DNA of 64,000 nt from an uncultured Collinsella sp. (GCA_900541645.1 UQKQ01000010.1:3395-67394); one strand, 5' to 3'; counted from the first letter of the stretch, positions 15,808 through 24,080 are shown. Notes: generated from the letters alone by a model not told the origin. Program-made: numbers and translations.

Positions 15808-16368
15808 ATGTCCAACAGCGTTCAGCGTATGGCCAAGGCGGGCGAGACTGTAAGGAAGCTTGGCTTTTGCATGGCGGTCGTTTTTGCGGGAATGCTCATC
15901 GCTTTTGCCGCGTTGGTTGTTTACGTGATCTGGTATACGGTTGCAAACGTTGTTTCTGTCGATTCTTTCGGTGTCGTGACGCTTCTCGATGGCGGGAGCA
16001 TCGTTATCCCAAGCGGGCTGTGCCTGGCACTCGTCGTGGGTGTTTCGCTTATCGTTTTGTGCGGAATCAGCCATAACATCTCTCGGGGCGTCTCGCCCTT
16101 TACCAAGGCGCATGTGCGGCTTATCCGTGTTCTTGCACTTGCCTTTGCTGTTAACGCCGTGGTTTCGTTTGTTGGTGCCTATGAATCGGTCAATCTCACC
16201 ATTGGCGGACTGGAGCTTTACATCGTGCCTCATTCCTTCGTTATTGAGATTTGCCAAGGCGCTACCTTTGATGCGGGGTCGTTTATCGGCGCAGTTGTCT
16301 GTCTGTTTATCTCGGCGATCTGGAGTTATGCCTCGCTGCTCCAAGAGCAGTCTGACGAGCTTGTGTAG
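15808..16368 (+). CDS. DUF2975-type membrane protein
   Basis: A 186-residue protein with four hydrophobic segments (residues ~18-45, 62-88, 105-125, 150-175). The fold and its pairing with a short XRE regulator immediately downstream match the DUF2975 family, whose function is not established. The start ATG at 15808 follows GAGGGTGAG. The stop is eight bases before the XRE gene start, so they form an operon. Codon use is less G/C-rich than in upstream genes, and it immediately precedes the lower-GC peptide cluster. Confidence 0.8.
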   Translation: MSNSVQRMAKAGETVRKLGFCMAVVFAGMLIAFAALVVYVIWYTVANVVSVDSFGVVTLLDGGSIVIPSGLCLALVVGVSLIVLCGISHNISRGVSPFTKAHVRLIRVLALAFAVNAVVSFVGAYESVNLTIGGLELYIVPHSFVIEICQGATFDAGSFIGAVVCLFISAIWSYASLLQEQSDELV

Positions 16369-16376
16369 GAGGAAAC

Positions 16377-16706
16377 ATGAGCTATCTCATCATCGAGCTT
16401 GAGACGCAGCTGCTTAAGACCGGAAAGACCAGCTCTGATCTGATTCGTGCCACGGGGCATACTCCGGCTAATATTTCTAAGCTAAGAAACGGAAAAATTA
16501 AAGCTATTCGTCTTAAGACGCTTCTTGAAATCTGTGATGAGCTTGATTGTCAACCGGGAGATATTATTCAGCGCGTGAGCGAGAAAGAGCTCGAGGAACT
16601 TATTGTCGAGCGCGCGAAGAATGCCGTGAGGCAGATGCGGGATGGCAGAGGCAATGAGGCGTCGCTTCCGACATCGGTCTTCGCTGTCGATTTGAGCGAC
16701 GAGTAG
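16377..16706 (+). CDS. Small XRE/Cro-CI transcriptional regulator
   Basis: A 109-residue protein with a helix-turn-helix (SSDLIRATGHTPANISKLRN, residues ~19-38) and a YozG-like segment LKTLLEICDELDCQPGDII. A charged C-terminal tail of about 45 residues follows. Strong ribosome binding site AGGAGGAAAC. It likely represses its own two-gene operon with the DUF2975 protein and may act on neighbouring genes. Ends at the terminator before the peptide cluster. Confidence 0.87.
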   Translation: MSYLIIELETQLLKTGKTSSDLIRATGHTPANISKLRNGKIKAIRLKTLLEICDELDCQPGDIIQRVSEKELEELIVERAKNAVRQMRDGRGNEASLPTSVFAVDLSDE

Positions 16707-16742
16707 CTTAAGGCGAACAACTAAAACGAAATATCAGCGTGA

Positions 16743-16776
16743 AGGAACCCGTGTCTAACACGGATTCCGTCTTTTA
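16743..16776 (+). terminator. Terminator after the XRE gene
   Basis: GGAACCCGTG / CACGGATTCC stem around TCTAA, followed by GTCTTTTAG. It separates the DUF2975-XRE operon from the peptide cluster. Confidence 0.8.
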
Positions 16777-16783
16777 GATTATC

Positions 16784-16815
16784 TTGACAAATATGAGTTA
16801 TCGAAAAACAATAAT
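16784..16815 (+). promoter_or_regulatory. Putative promoter of the six-cysteine peptide cluster
   Basis: A perfect -35 box TTGACA (16784-16789). The AT-rich stretch AACAATAATAAG downstream offers -10-like hexamers at spacings of 17 (AACAAT) to 20 (AATAAT). It lies directly after the upstream terminator and 36 bases before the peptide start. GTTATCG (16797-16803) sits in the spacer. Confidence 0.6.
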
Positions 16816-16850
16816 AAGAATGGAAAACGATAAAAGAAAGGAGGAACGAT

Positions 16851-16979
16851 ATGAGCTGGATTGTCAAACCAAGTTATGTGGACCCCGGTGGTGGGTGCAA
16901 CGGTTACTGCAAGAAATTCTGTGGAGCACGCGTCTGCACTAAGAACTGCAGTAAAAACAACTGCGTTGTTTATTTCTAG
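16851..16979 (+). CDS. Six-cysteine RiPP precursor peptide (candidate)
   Basis: A 42-codon gene with an excellent ribosome binding site (AAAGGAGGAAC, seven bases before ATG). The product begins MSWIVKPSYVDPGGGC and then carries six Cys at residues 16, 20, 24, 29, 33 and 38, in a C-x3-C-x3-C-x4-C-x3-C-x4-C pattern, rich in Lys, Asn and Gly, ending VVYF. A short leader ending in GG fits a precursor; the Cys-rich core fits thioether (sactipeptide/ranthipeptide) modification. The radical SAM/SPASM gene and two ABC systems downstream support this. It is not the SCIFF family by sequence. A resemblance to clostridial Cys-rich peptides handled by CcpM-type maturases is possible but untested. Function (bacteriocin, signal) unknown. 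Confidence 0.75.
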   Translation: MSWIVKPSYVDPGGGCNGYCKKFCGARVCTKNCSKNNCVVYF

Positions 16980-16987
16980 CAGTTGTG

Positions 16988-17021
16988 GCTGTTGCCAGGC
17001 GAGAGTCTGGCAACAGCGGTT
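16988..17021 (+). terminator. Hairpin after the precursor gene (partial terminator/attenuator)
   Basis: Perfect 11-bp stem GCTGTTGCCAG (16988-16998) / CTGGCAACAGC (17007-17017), loop GCGAGAGT, followed by GGTTTTGC. Nine bases after the peptide stop. Such hairpins commonly raise precursor mRNA over the downstream maturation genes or stabilise its 3' end. Confidence 0.75.
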
Positions 17022-17047
17022 TTGCTACCAAGCAGAACGGGAGGCCA

Positions 17048-17773
17048 ATGAACGCATCAGCGATAAAACTATCAAAGGTGTCAAAGCGCTATGGAAAACG
17101 GCGTGTGTTGCATGACGTTTCCTTCGAGGTGAATCAATCTGAGCTTTGCGCCCTTGTTGGTGCAAACGGGGCGGGCAAAAGCACGCTTATCAAAATAGTG
17201 CTGGGCCTCTGTGAGCCATCGTCGGGGAGCGTGGAGCTCTTTGGAGGCAAGTCGAAAAAAGAGCTTGGTCTGATGCGGACGCGTGTCGGCTATGTGCCAG
17301 ATTCCAGCGGAGCATACCAATCTCTCAGCGCGATTGAGAATCTTCAAATTCGATGTGCGGAATGGGGGCTTGATGGGAATCGTGAGATTCCTCGCGTTTT
17401 GAGCTTAGTCGGGCTGGACGTCGATGAAAAAAAGAGCGTAAGCAGTTTTTCTTTGGGAATGAAACGGCGGCTGGATATAGCTACGGCTTTGTTGGGTGAC
17501 ACTGACGTACTAATTTTCGATGAGCCGGCAAATGGATTGGACCCGCTGGGCATCGAGAGTATATGGGCCCTTATCGGCCGATTGAATCGAGAACAGGGTA
17601 AGACCATGCTCATCTCTAGCCATGATTTGGATGAGTTGGCATCGGTTGCAACAAGTTGCGTGTTTATTCATGACGGTGAACTGCTGAAAAAGGAATCGAT
17701 GGATGTCATAAGGGATGAGGCGTCGTCCCTAAAAGAGTATTACAGGCGCTTGATGAAGGCGGTCTCGCTATGA
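17048..17773 (+). CDS. ABC transporter ATP-binding protein of the peptide cluster
   Basis: A 241-residue CcmA/NatA-type ATPase: Walker A GANGAGKST (38-46), Q-loop region VGYVPDSSGAYQSLSAIENL, signature FSLGMKRR (usually LSGGxxQR; the SLGMKRR form is typical of this exporter group), Walker B VLIFDEPANGLDPLG and switch SSHDLDE. The ATG at 17048 follows GGGAGGCC. Its stop overlaps the next gene (ATGA). With the two following permeases it probably exports the mature peptide or gives self-immunity, as comparable transporters do in bacteriocin clusters. Confidence 0.9.
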   Translation: MNASAIKLSKVSKRYGKRRVLHDVSFEVNQSELCALVGANGAGKSTLIKIVLGLCEPSSGSVELFGGKSKKELGLMRTRVGYVPDSSGAYQSLSAIENLQIRCAEWGLDGNREIPRVLSLVGLDVDEKKSVSSFSLGMKRRLDIATALLGDTDVLIFDEPANGLDPLGIESIWALIGRLNREQGKTMLISSHDLDELASVATSCVFIHDGELLKKESMDVIRDEASSLKEYYRRLMKAVSL

Positions 17774-18594
17774 AGCGGGCGATTCATCCCATAAAGGCAG
17801 ATATGATGCGTCTGCACAGGATGTTTCCGGCGAAGTTTGGTCTTGCGCTTATGCTGGCGTTCGGCCTTCTCTTCGGTGTCTTTCTAAAAAACGGAACAAC
17901 GTTGCTCGCCTTTGGCAATAGCGTTTTTGGGGAGGATATTGGCTTCTGCTGGAATGTAATCGATCCTTCTGCACCCGATGAATCCCTTGTGCGCAGCGCT
18001 TTTGCCGGCACATCCCTGTTCGTTCCACTCATCGTTTGTCTGGTGATTTTGCAGGAGCGCGGCTATGAAGAGGGATACCGAATTTCTATGGCAAGAGGTC
18101 TCGCCCGCTTTAATGGCGCTCTAGCACATGCATTTTCGTCTGCTTTCATAATTGGCGCAGCATATAGTGCGCTTTGCCTTCTTCTTTTTGCCATAGCCGT
18201 AACACGTGGAGGGCAAAACTACGTGCATGGCATGCTGGCTGCATTTTTGCCTGCAATGATAGTCAACGCCGTATTGGTGATATCGGTTGCGCTGGAGACG
18301 GTGACCATCTATCGGATTACGGGCAGCGCTGTATTGAGCGGGGCCGTGGTGATAGTTGGATTTGTCATGAGCTTGACGCTCTACGGAACTTACCTTCAGA
18401 CGCCCATACCGTCCTTGCGATGGATCTTCTTTCTTCCGGGGCCGTACCTTGGAGTCGGATGTGCCCTTGGGTATAGCGATATGGGGCAGCTGACGCTTCT
18501 GGGATATGGCGCGGCAGCCAGCTGTCTATCGGTATTGATTTACGCTCTCGTGAACTTTCGTGCTGGGGGTGTGCTCAATGGCTCGTCAGACTAG
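17770..18594 (+). CDS. ABC-2-like permease, first of the peptide cluster
   Basis: A 274-residue membrane protein with about six hydrophobic segments and an extracellular loop between the first two (residues ~45-75). It overlaps the ATPase stop by four bases and the next permease start by 17, so translation is coupled. The layout fits ABC-2 type exporter subunits. No closer family was recognised. Confidence 0.8.
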   Translation: MKRAIHPIKADMMRLHRMFPAKFGLALMLAFGLLFGVFLKNGTTLLAFGNSVFGEDIGFCWNVIDPSAPDESLVRSAFAGTSLFVPLIVCLVILQERGYEEGYRISMARGLARFNGALAHAFSSAFIIGAAYSALCLLLFAIAVTRGGQNYVHGMLAAFLPAMIVNAVLVISVALETVTIYRITGSAVLSGAVVIVGFVMSLTLYGTYLQTPIPSLRWIFFLPGPYLGVGCALGYSDMGQLTLLGYGAAASCLSVLIYALVNFRAGGVLNGSSD

Positions 18595-19396
18595 AAGATT
18601 CCTTCATTCAGAATTGAAGCATGCGAGCAAATGGACGTACGCCTTAATCCTGGTAATTTATGCGTGCATGGTGGTATTGCAGATTAATTCTTTCCCGATG
18701 TGGTTCTGTAGCCTCCGTGAGAACAGTTTCTTGGGCTTTTTCCCAGACCCGACGCTTCGGCTATCGGCAGAGGATGTCCTTCTATTTGGTAATGCAGAGG
18801 TTTTTCGCGGCCTGCTGTTCAACGTAGCCCCGTTGGCTCATGCATTGTTCTTTCCGTTCATCGCGGCTTGCATTGTGCCGCGCTTTGTCAGCTCGGGCTT
18901 TGTCGAGGAACCATGGGGGCTGTCGGAGGCACGAGGAGGGAAGCGGGCGTGCGCTATCGTTGCGCGAGTGGTGCTGTCTTCTTTTGCCCTTTTGGGCGCG
19001 TTTATCCTGTCGAGTGTCGTTTTGTACTGTCTTAACTGCGCGATCGTTTTGGATGCTCAGCAGTATTTCAACCTGTATGTATTTTGCTATCGACTTGTTC
19101 TTGCTGCCGCTGCCTGCCTTGCATGCGTGGTTTCTTGTGTAATCGTTGTTTCCTATTTTGGGTCCGGCTTCGGTCCGATTGGCATGCTGTTACTTGTCAA
19201 CGTCGTAGCGATCTACATACAGCTCGGGGCCAATTCCATGCTTCCGCTTCCAGCCTCGATGCTCATGTGGATTTGCGGCGTGACCCCGTTGGGGAATGGT
19301 CAATGCATCTCGATTTTAATTGACTGCCTAATAAACGTAGCAAGCGTTTTTGCCATTTGCTTTACCGTCGACCGATTACGGTCGAAATTTCTTTGA
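18578..19396 (+). CDS. ABC-2-like permease, second of the peptide cluster
   Basis: A 272-residue membrane protein with about six hydrophobic segments and a loop containing SFPMWFCSLRENS after the first. ATG at 18578 lies inside the end of the preceding gene, behind GGGGGTG; a GTG at 18560 is the alternative. Probably pairs with the first permease to form the membrane channel driven by the ATPase at 17048. Rich in Cys for a membrane protein. Confidence 0.8.
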   Translation: MARQTRRFLHSELKHASKWTYALILVIYACMVVLQINSFPMWFCSLRENSFLGFFPDPTLRLSAEDVLLFGNAEVFRGLLFNVAPLAHALFFPFIAACIVPRFVSSGFVEEPWGLSEARGGKRACAIVARVVLSSFALLGAFILSSVVLYCLNCAIVLDAQQYFNLYVFCYRLVLAAAACLACVVSCVIVVSYFGSGFGPIGMLLLVNVVAIYIQLGANSMLPLPASMLMWICGVTPLGNGQCISILIDCLINVASVFAICFTVDRLRSKFL

Positions 19397-19417
19397 TTGT
19401 TTGTGAGGGATAATCAT

Positions 19418-20710
19418 ATGAAGCCGTCTCAATACAACTTGATTGAAAACCACAGCGAAAGAACGCTGGTGATGAATTCAAAGACTGGCGCAATCCTTTC
19501 GTTGGATAAACAACATGCAGAAAGTATGTGCCGCATGGTATCGGGAACCGAATGTGAGCCAGATGAATTGCGCGAAGCGTTGCTTCAAGGAGGAATGCTG
19601 TTAGAAGATGATCGTGACGAAAAAGAGGAAATGAAGGCGATGGGCCATCTTGCTCGATTTTCCAATCGCTCTCTAGGCTTGACGATAGCCCCGACATTGG
19701 AGTGCAACTTCTGTTGCCCATACTGTTATGAAAAAGGACAACGCAAAACGACAATGACTCCGGAGGTTGAAGACCGGCTTGTCTCATTCGTAAAGGAGCG
19801 TTCACGGGGGCTGAGCGAGCTTGAGATCGGTTGGTATGGTGGAGAGCCGTTGTTGCAAGTCGATAGAATTCAGCGGCTTACAGAGCGTATAAAGGCGATC
19901 CTTAATCCAGAGTGCTCCTATTCGGCATCCATCGTTACAAATGGATATCTTCTGACGCCAGAAGTGGCCGAGACTCTCGCGGCTTGTGACGTCAAGATGG
20001 CTCAAATAACCTTGGACGGGTCTCGAAAGGACCACGATTCTCGGCGGTTCTTGCGGAACGGACAGCCGACGTACGATGCGATTCTAGACAACGTTTCTAA
20101 AGTCACGCATCTGTTGGATATTTCCATCAGGTGCAATGTCGATGCCCATAACATTGTCGGTGCTGGCGATTTGCTGGATGCACTCGAGGAAAAGGGCCTT
20201 AAAAACAAGGTTGGATTCTATCTGGCGCCTGTCGACAATATTAACGATACGTGCCCAAGTGACAGTAGTTGTTTTTCGATGGAGGCGTTTTCTCAGGAAG
20301 AGCTGGACTTTTATAGTCATGCAGTTGATAGGGGGTTCTATGTTGACCTGACGGTGCGCTTTAATCCGGCTATATGTGGCGCCGTTTGTGCAGGGTCGTT
20401 TGTAGTGGATCCGGAGGGCTATCTTTATAAATGTTGGGACGAAATCGGGATGCGTGAACGCTGCGTCGGCACGCTTGCCGAAGGGCCGAGGATGAATGCT
20501 CAGCTGGTCCAATGGCTAAACTATGAGCCGAGCGATCATGAGTGTGAAGAGTGTTTTGCCTATCCCTCATGCATGGGAGGTTGCCCTAATCACGCTCTTC
20601 ATGGAGGGTCAAAACAGTGCGTATCTCAAAGGTATCAGGTGCGCCAACGAATGATTTTGACCGAGAAGGCTCAGCGATTGCTTTCGGAACTGGATTCAGC
20701 TCATGTTTAA
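19418..20710 (+). CDS. Radical SAM/SPASM peptide maturase
   Basis: A 430-residue enzyme expected to form thioether or related crosslinks in the Cys-rich peptide at 16851. N-terminal ~85 residues (YNLIENHSERTLVMNSKTGA...) look like a small peptide-recognition domain. The radical SAM core has CX3CX2C at Cys96, 100 and 103 (LECNFCCPYC), then GWYGGEPLL and SIVTNGYLL. The SPASM domain is complete: CX9GX4C (Cys323-Cys338, CAGSFVVDPEGYLYKC), CX2CX5CX3C (Cys375, 378, 384, 388) and a final Cys400, enough for two auxiliary 4Fe-4S clusters. GTGAGGGAT precedes the ATG. The stop overlaps the next gene by eight bases. The exact crosslink type cannot be read from sequence. Confidence 0.92.
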   Translation: MKPSQYNLIENHSERTLVMNSKTGAILSLDKQHAESMCRMVSGTECEPDELREALLQGGMLLEDDRDEKEEMKAMGHLARFSNRSLGLTIAPTLECNFCCPYCYEKGQRKTTMTPEVEDRLVSFVKERSRGLSELEIGWYGGEPLLQVDRIQRLTERIKAILNPECSYSASIVTNGYLLTPEVAETLAACDVKMAQITLDGSRKDHDSRRFLRNGQPTYDAILDNVSKVTHLLDISIRCNVDAHNIVGAGDLLDALEEKGLKNKVGFYLAPVDNINDTCPSDSSCFSMEAFSQEELDFYSHAVDRGFYVDLTVRFNPAICGAVCAGSFVVDPEGYLYKCWDEIGMRERCVGTLAEGPRMNAQLVQWLNYEPSDHECEECFAYPSCMGGCPNHALHGGSKQCVSQRYQVRQRMILTEKAQRLLSELDSAHV

Positions 20711-22322
20711 TCTCTGCGCAAGAACAATAATTAAGAATCCAAAGTATATAACCTATCTTCTAATGTGCCTGCTCTCGCTTGTGGTTGGTCTCGCAATTCC
20801 TTTTCTGACGGGACAACTGGTCAACAACTTTGTCGGTGTCGCGCGAGATGGGGAAAGCGCAATCGCCATCGGCGCTGAGATAGCAGCGCTGGGTATCGTA
20901 CGAGCCGGTTTGAATTGCGCCAGCGAACTGGTCTATGTCGACTTACAGACACATGTGGGATTTGCATTGAATGAAGAGGTGATAAGTCACGTTCAAAGGC
21001 TACCTCGATCCTTCTTTATTAATTTCGATGCCTCATATTACAATCAGCAGATTAATCATGACGCTAACGATTTGGTGATATTTGTTATAAACGCAAGTGT
21101 CCAAAGTGTGAGCAATATAGTGACGTTGCTTGTGGTGTTTGTTGTCCTGGCGACCATAAACGGTCACCTGGCAATGCTGTGCATGGCTCTTGGCATAATA
21201 AGTGGCGCGGTCTATTCGCTTTTCAAAAAGTGTTTGTTCGCAAGAAGTTTTGAGGCTCAAGAGCAGGAGGCTCGATTCTTTTCCGATCTGGAGAAGCAGC
21301 TTAGCAGCGCACAATTTATCCGCAGGCATGTTCTATTCGAATTTTTTAAGCAAAGGCTCGAGCACTCTTTTGCAGAGCTATATCGTTGCGTTTATCAGAA
21401 CCAGCAAATTAATGCGACCTTTACGTTTGCCAATGCTGTCGTCACGTCTTTGGCGCAGGGTGGAATCTTGATTCTGGGTGCAAAGGAAGTTCTCGACGGC
21501 AATTTGCTGCCCGGCTATCTTATGACGGCGCTAAGCTATTACTCCTATTATTCTTCGGCTATTGAATTCTTCCTTGCGTTGGGCAAGGACTATCAAACGT
21601 CAAGGGTATCCTACGAGCGGTTGCGTCGGTTGCTGGACATGCCCGAGGACTCAAACGGGACCATTATCCTCTCTGATGTTTACGAGGTGAACTGTTCCGA
21701 GCTGTCATATAGCTATCCGGGGTCTGTAAAGACCGCGTTCAGGGACATTCGGGCTTCTTTAGAAAAAGGAAAGGTATACGGAATCGTTGGGCCGAACGGT
21801 TCCGGTAAGAGCACGCTGCTGGATGTGATAAGCGGTTGCGATCCAGAAAACTGCAAGGGGGATATTTGGATTAACAACAAGCCCTTGGGCTCTCTGGACC
21901 GCTATGCGCTGCGGAAGCGCAATATCGGGATTACGGAGCAGGAGCCGCCCCTGACCGAGGGGTCGATACGGGACAATTTAATTCTTTGCTGCAGAAGCAC
22001 TGAAGAGCGTGACCTTGAGAGCCTCATTGAGAGAATGGGGCTTAAAAAGATGGTCGATTCAAGTGGTGGACTTGATGTCGAGCTGGACGATAAGCAGAAC
22101 AACATTTCAGGAGGAGAGAAGCAAAAAATAGCGATTATTCGCCAATTGCTGAAAAACCCGGACGTGATGATGTTTGATGAGCCGACATCTGCACTCGACA
22201 GCCAAAGCAAGCAGGCGTTTATCGAAATCCTTAAGGAAAGAAAGGGGCGACATATCACAGTCATCGCTACGCACGACCCTGTGCTCATTTCGGCATGCGA
22301 TGAAGTGATTGAAATTGCCTGA
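20703..22322 (+). CDS. Fused ABC exporter (permease-ATPase) of the peptide cluster
   Basis: A 539-residue half-transporter: a membrane domain with about five to six helices (residues ~10-300), then an ATPase with Walker A GPNGSGKST (363-371), signature ISGGEKQK, Walker B VMMFDEPTSALD and THDP switch. It starts inside the end of the maturase gene (ATGTTTAA overlap), so it is translationally coupled. It lacks the N-terminal C39 cysteine protease that many double-glycine peptide exporters have. It likely secretes the modified peptide, leaving leader removal to another protease. AT-rich start codons point to lower GC than the flanks. Confidence 0.9.
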   Translation: MFNLCARTIIKNPKYITYLLMCLLSLVVGLAIPFLTGQLVNNFVGVARDGESAIAIGAEIAALGIVRAGLNCASELVYVDLQTHVGFALNEEVISHVQRLPRSFFINFDASYYNQQINHDANDLVIFVINASVQSVSNIVTLLVVFVVLATINGHLAMLCMALGIISGAVYSLFKKCLFARSFEAQEQEARFFSDLEKQLSSAQFIRRHVLFEFFKQRLEHSFAELYRCVYQNQQINATFTFANAVVTSLAQGGILILGAKEVLDGNLLPGYLMTALSYYSYYSSAIEFFLALGKDYQTSRVSYERLRRLLDMPEDSNGTIILSDVYEVNCSELSYSYPGSVKTAFRDIRASLEKGKVYGIVGPNGSGKSTLLDVISGCDPENCKGDIWINNKPLGSLDRYALRKRNIGITEQEPPLTEGSIRDNLILCCRSTEERDLESLIERMGLKKMVDSSGGLDVELDDKQNNISGGEKQKIAIIRQLLKNPDVMMFDEPTSALDSQSKQAFIEILKERKGRHITVIATHDPVLISACDEVIEIA

Positions 22323-22348
22323 CGGGTTAGTGGACCGAGCATATCAAA

Positions 22349-22387
22349 TTCAGGGGCGGGCACCGTAGCTGGTGTCCGCCCCCTGAC
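22349..22387. terminator. Terminator closing the peptide cluster
   Basis: CAGGGGCGGGCACC (22351-22364) pairs with GGTGTCCGCCCCCTG (22371-22385). Symmetric, so it may also end the minus-strand hydrolase gene at 22419. It marks the return to high-GC sequence. Confidence 0.8.
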
Positions 22388-22418
22388 ATGGAATGATTTA
22401 GCCTCTGTGCTTTGCGAG

Positions 22419-23228
22419 CTAGCGAGCCTGCTTTACCTTAGCTGCTGCCTCGACAAACGACTTCCACAGGTTAAAGTCGGTCTCGAGCGTCTGCCAGGTG
22501 TACTCGGGATGCCATTGCACGCCCAGACAGAACGGCTGGCCTTCGACTTCGATGCACTCGGGAACGCCGTCGGTTGCCTTGGCGACCAAGCGCGTGCTCT
22601 TACCCAGACGATCGACGCAGCAGTGGTGTGCGGAGTTGGTCTGGATCAGCCTGTGCCCGCCAACCGCGCGCTCCAGCAGCGAGCCCGGCACGACCTCGAC
22701 AGGATGCACAGGGTCGTTGAGCACGTGGGTATGGCGCCACTGCGTGCGGCCCTCGCGCGCGCCCAGGCTCGGCACGTCCATGCACAGGGTGCCGCCGGTG
22801 GCGACGTTGAGCAGTTGCGTGCCGCGGCAGGTGGTAAAGAGCGGCTTTTTGGCACGGAGCACCTCGCTGACCAGCTTAAACTCAAAACTATCGCGGATCT
22901 CGCAGCAGAGGGTGGGGTCGTAGGGTCGATCATCGCCCCAACGTTTGGGATTGACATCGGGGCCGCCGGGAATGGCGATGCCGTCGGCGATATCGACGTA
23001 ATGACGGATGACCTCAATGTCCTCGGTGATGGACATCTGCAGCGGCAGACCGCCGGCGGCAAGAATGGCGTCGACAAATACGCTCGCAATCTCCTCGTTG
23101 GGGGAGAGCGTCTCGCTCAAATAGGGCTTCGCTTCTTCCCAGCGTGGTGCTACCAGGATAAGCGGGCGGTCAGCGGGATCGACGTCGACGTGCGGAGTGT
23201 AGGACGATGAGGTGCGGGTTCCGATCAT
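22419..23228 (-). CDS. Gamma-glutamyl-gamma-aminobutyrate hydrolase family peptidase (C26)
   Basis: A 269-residue class I glutamine-amidotransferase-like hydrolase. The nucleophile Cys lies in FTTCRGTQLLN (~residue 133), IPGGPDVNP precedes it, and the His-Glu pair is in GVQWHPEY. Members cleave gamma-glutamyl bonds (for example gamma-glutamyl-GABA or folate polyglutamate). It is the last gene downstream of a glutamate-type ABC importer, about 90 bases after the ATPase gene on the same strand, which suggests a role in releasing or salvaging glutamate. The ribosome binding site before 23228 is weak. Confidence 0.88.
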   Translation of the reverse strand: MIGTRTSSSYTPHVDVDPADRPLILVAPRWEEAKPYLSETLSPNEEIASVFVDAILAAGGLPLQMSITEDIEVIRHYVDIADGIAIPGGPDVNPKRWGDDRPYDPTLCCEIRDSFEFKLVSEVLRAKKPLFTTCRGTQLLNVATGGTLCMDVPSLGAREGRTQWRHTHVLNDPVHPVEVVPGSLLERAVGGHRLIQTNSAHHCCVDRLGKSTRLVAKATDGVPECIEVEGQPFCLGVQWHPEYTWQTLETDFNLWKSFVEAAAKVKQAR

Positions 23229-23315
23229 GGGTGCGGCTTTCGAATCCGGGTGGACATGGCACAGGGGTGGCGCGGGACAAACGTTACTGATGAATTTGCC
23301 CGCGTGGCAATTGGG

Positions 23316-24080
23316 CTAGTGGCCCTTAATGGAGTTGAGGAAGTCCTGGGCGCGCTTGGTCTGGGGGTGGTCGAAGAACTCGTCGGGTGTGCCGGTTTCC
23401 ACGATCTGGCCGTCGGCCATAAACACGACGCGGTCGGCCACGCGGCGGGCGAAGTTCATCTCGTGCGTGATGACGATCATCGTCATGCCCTGCTGGGCCA
23501 GACGGACCATGACCTCGAGCACCTCGTTGATCATTTCGGGGTCAAGGGCGCTCGTGGGCTCGTCAAAAAGCATGGCCTTGGGTTGCATGGCAAGCGAACG
23601 TGCGATGGCTACACGCTGTTGCTGGCCGCCCGAGAGCTGTGCGGGCACCTTATCGGCCTGCTCGGCAACGCCCACGCGGCCCAGCAGGTCCATGGCGCGC
23701 TCACGAGCTTCCTCCTTGGAGACGCCCAGCACATCGACCGGTCCCAGCATGACGTTCTGCAGTACGGTCATATGTGCAAACAGGTTGAACTGCTGAAATA
23801 CCATGCCCAGCTCGGCACGCATGCGGGCAAGATCCTTGCCTTCCTGCGGCAGGGGCTCGCCCTCGATGAGGATTTCGCCCGAGTCGATGGTTTCCAGGCG
23901 GTTGATGGTTCGGCACATGGTCGACTTGCCCGAGCCCGAGGGTCCGATCACAACGACGACCTCGCCGCGGTCGACCGAGAGATTGATGTCGTTGAGGACG
24001 TGCAGATCGCCGTAGTGCTTATCGACGTGCCTGAGCTCGATCAGCGGCTGATTGCCGGTGGAAGAAGTGCTCTGTGCCAT
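23316..24080 (-). CDS. Polar amino acid ABC transporter ATP-binding protein
   Basis: A 254-residue GlnQ/GluA-type ATPase: Walker A GPSGSGKST (~residue 41), signature LSGGQQQR, Walker B AMLFDEPTSALDPE, switch THEM. It follows two permease genes and a binding-protein gene on the minus strand and energises import. AAGGAG lies before the ATG at 24080. Confidence 0.95.
   Translation of the reverse strand: MAQSTSSTGNQPLIELRHVDKHYGDLHVLNDINLSVDRGEVVVVIGPSGSGKSTMCRTINRLETIDSGEILIEGEPLPQEGKDLARMRAELGMVFQQFNLFAHMTVLQNVMLGPVDVLGVSKEEARERAMDLLGRVGVAEQADKVPAQLSGGQQQRVAIARSLAMQPKAMLFDEPTSALDPEMINEVLEVMVRLAQQGMTMIVITHEMNFARRVADRVVFMADGQIVETGTPDEFFDHPQTKRAQDFLNSIKGH

Noticed and set aside
16851..16979. SCIFF peptide (six Cys in forty-five residues)
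   Set aside because: The Cys count fits, but the sequence and spacing differ from the SCIFF pattern I know, and the length and leader differ.
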